A DNA stretch of 9,331 nt, taken from the NCBI GenBank assembly GCA_927911695.1, contig CAKMQO010000027.1, positions 1-9,331 of the forward strand. The letters are read 5' to 3'. Position 1 is the stretch's first letter. Every line of letters starts with the position of its first letter. This stretch comes from an uncultured Gemella sp. GTDB taxonomy: Bacteria > Bacillota > Bacilli > Staphylococcales > Gemellaceae. The notes under the pieces are model-generated. The model was not told the origin of the DNA. It saw nothing but the letters and a program-made list of their open reading frames with translations, and made no database searches. A program made the position numbers and the translations under genes. Positions 8,940 to 9,331 of this stretch are shown here, piece by piece.

Positions 8940-9331
8940 ATGTTTAAAAATAGTATTAGTAAAAAAATTATAAAATATGGAATAAAAAAAATTTAGTTTT
9001 GGTATAGCATCAGTTGCTATTGGTTCATTGGTATTTTTAGGTGGAGCAGCTAGTGCGCATGAAGAAAATAGTGAAAGTGATAATACTGTAATAGCAACTG
9101 GTAATACTAGTAAGGAAGAATCAAATATAACTAGACATGTTAATAATGTTGAACACACAAATAATATAACAAGTGATAAAACACTAGAATCTTCTAATGG
9201 CAATAGTAGTGTAAATAAAGATTCTGTTGCAGTTTCAACTTTAACTAATTCATCAGCTATTAAATCTAGAAATCAACCTACTGTAAGAAGTTCAGATTCT
9301 TCAAATAAAAATTTAAATGTTGTTGATAAGA
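8940..9331 (+). CDS. YSIRK-signal surface protein, N-terminal part; frame shifted in an A8 tract at 8984-8991
   Basis: The gene runs off the right edge. ATG 8940 follows a strong GGAGG (8931-8935, six bases of spacing at most). The first frame meets TAG within 20 codons. If the A8 run 8984-8991 were A7, it would read IIKYGIKKFSFGIASVAIGS, then LVFLGGAASAHE. This is a YSIRK/GxxS-type signal peptide (consensus YSIRKxSxGxxSxxIGS) with likely cleavage after ASA, and it stays open to base 9331. The mature part, about 90 residues visible, is rich in Ser, Asn, Thr and Asp with little hydrophobic content, as in the low-complexity N-terminal region of Gram-positive adhesins. Such proteins are usually exported at the division septum and anchored by sortase through an LPXTG motif, which would lie outside the window. 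The ligand or enzyme activity cannot be predicted. The extra A may be a sequence error or a phase-variable switch. Confidence 0.82.

Noticed and set aside
8916..9203. Minus-strand 95-residue open frame opposite the surface-protein gene
   Set aside because: It has no Shine-Dalgarno, no recognisable motif, and lies exactly antisense to a YSIRK signal and a low-complexity Ser/Asn region, which explains its hydrophobic, Leu/Val-rich look.

Overview
The window looks like a chromosomal segment of a low-GC Gram-positive bacterium of the class Bacilli. It is very AT-rich and has strong AAGGAG/GGAGG ribosome-binding sites and TTGnnn-17-TATAAT promoters. FtsY, YqgQ, YlaN and a YSIRK-type surface-protein signal point the same way. 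My best guess for the genus is Gemella, but this is an impression from gene content and composition, not a demonstrated assignment. All genes lie on the + strand.

Layout. (1) 3-698 is the C-terminal part of lysyl-tRNA synthetase (lysS), followed by a structured region with a strong terminator (803-826). (2) 857-1918 is ftsY, the SRP receptor, closed by a long terminator hairpin. (3) 2142-2644 is a stand-alone glucose-type PTS IIA protein (crr) with its own good promoter, ending in an 18-bp hairpin that overlaps its stop codon. (4) 2684-5849 is a compact gene run: a GluP/YqgP-like rhomboid-family membrane protein with a C-terminal TPR, then yqgQ, ylaN and the divisome glycosyltransferase ftsW, with junctions of 1-10 bases. 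A perfect terminator follows. (5) 6009-8564 is the queuosine pair queA-tgt plus yajC (Sec translocon accessory), with a strong promoter before queA and a terminator after yajC. (6) 8565-8939 is an AT-rich gene-free stretch carrying a promoter. (7) 8940 to the right edge is the start of a YSIRK-signal surface protein.

Two things stand out. First, six of the eleven genes (crr, the rhomboid-like gene, ftsW, queA, yajC and the YSIRK gene) are interrupted by single-base indels, seven in total, mostly in short A or T runs. Restoring one base gives a full-length family member in each case, or, for the YSIRK gene, an open frame to the window edge. Several of these genes are normally essential or conserved, so base-calling or assembly errors are more likely than real decay. 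The coordinates below treat each as one gene. Second, the rhomboid-like protein keeps the GluP architecture and gene neighbourhood but has no histidine anywhere in its 479 reconstructed residues. It therefore cannot use the Ser-His rhomboid dyad and looks like a pseudoprotease.

Functionally this is a housekeeping region: tRNA charging and modification (lysS, queA, tgt), membrane protein targeting and secretion (ftsY, yajC), septal wall synthesis (ftsW) and sugar signalling (crr), running into a surface-protein locus at the right end. I saw no CRISPR array, tRNA, rRNA or insertion sequence.
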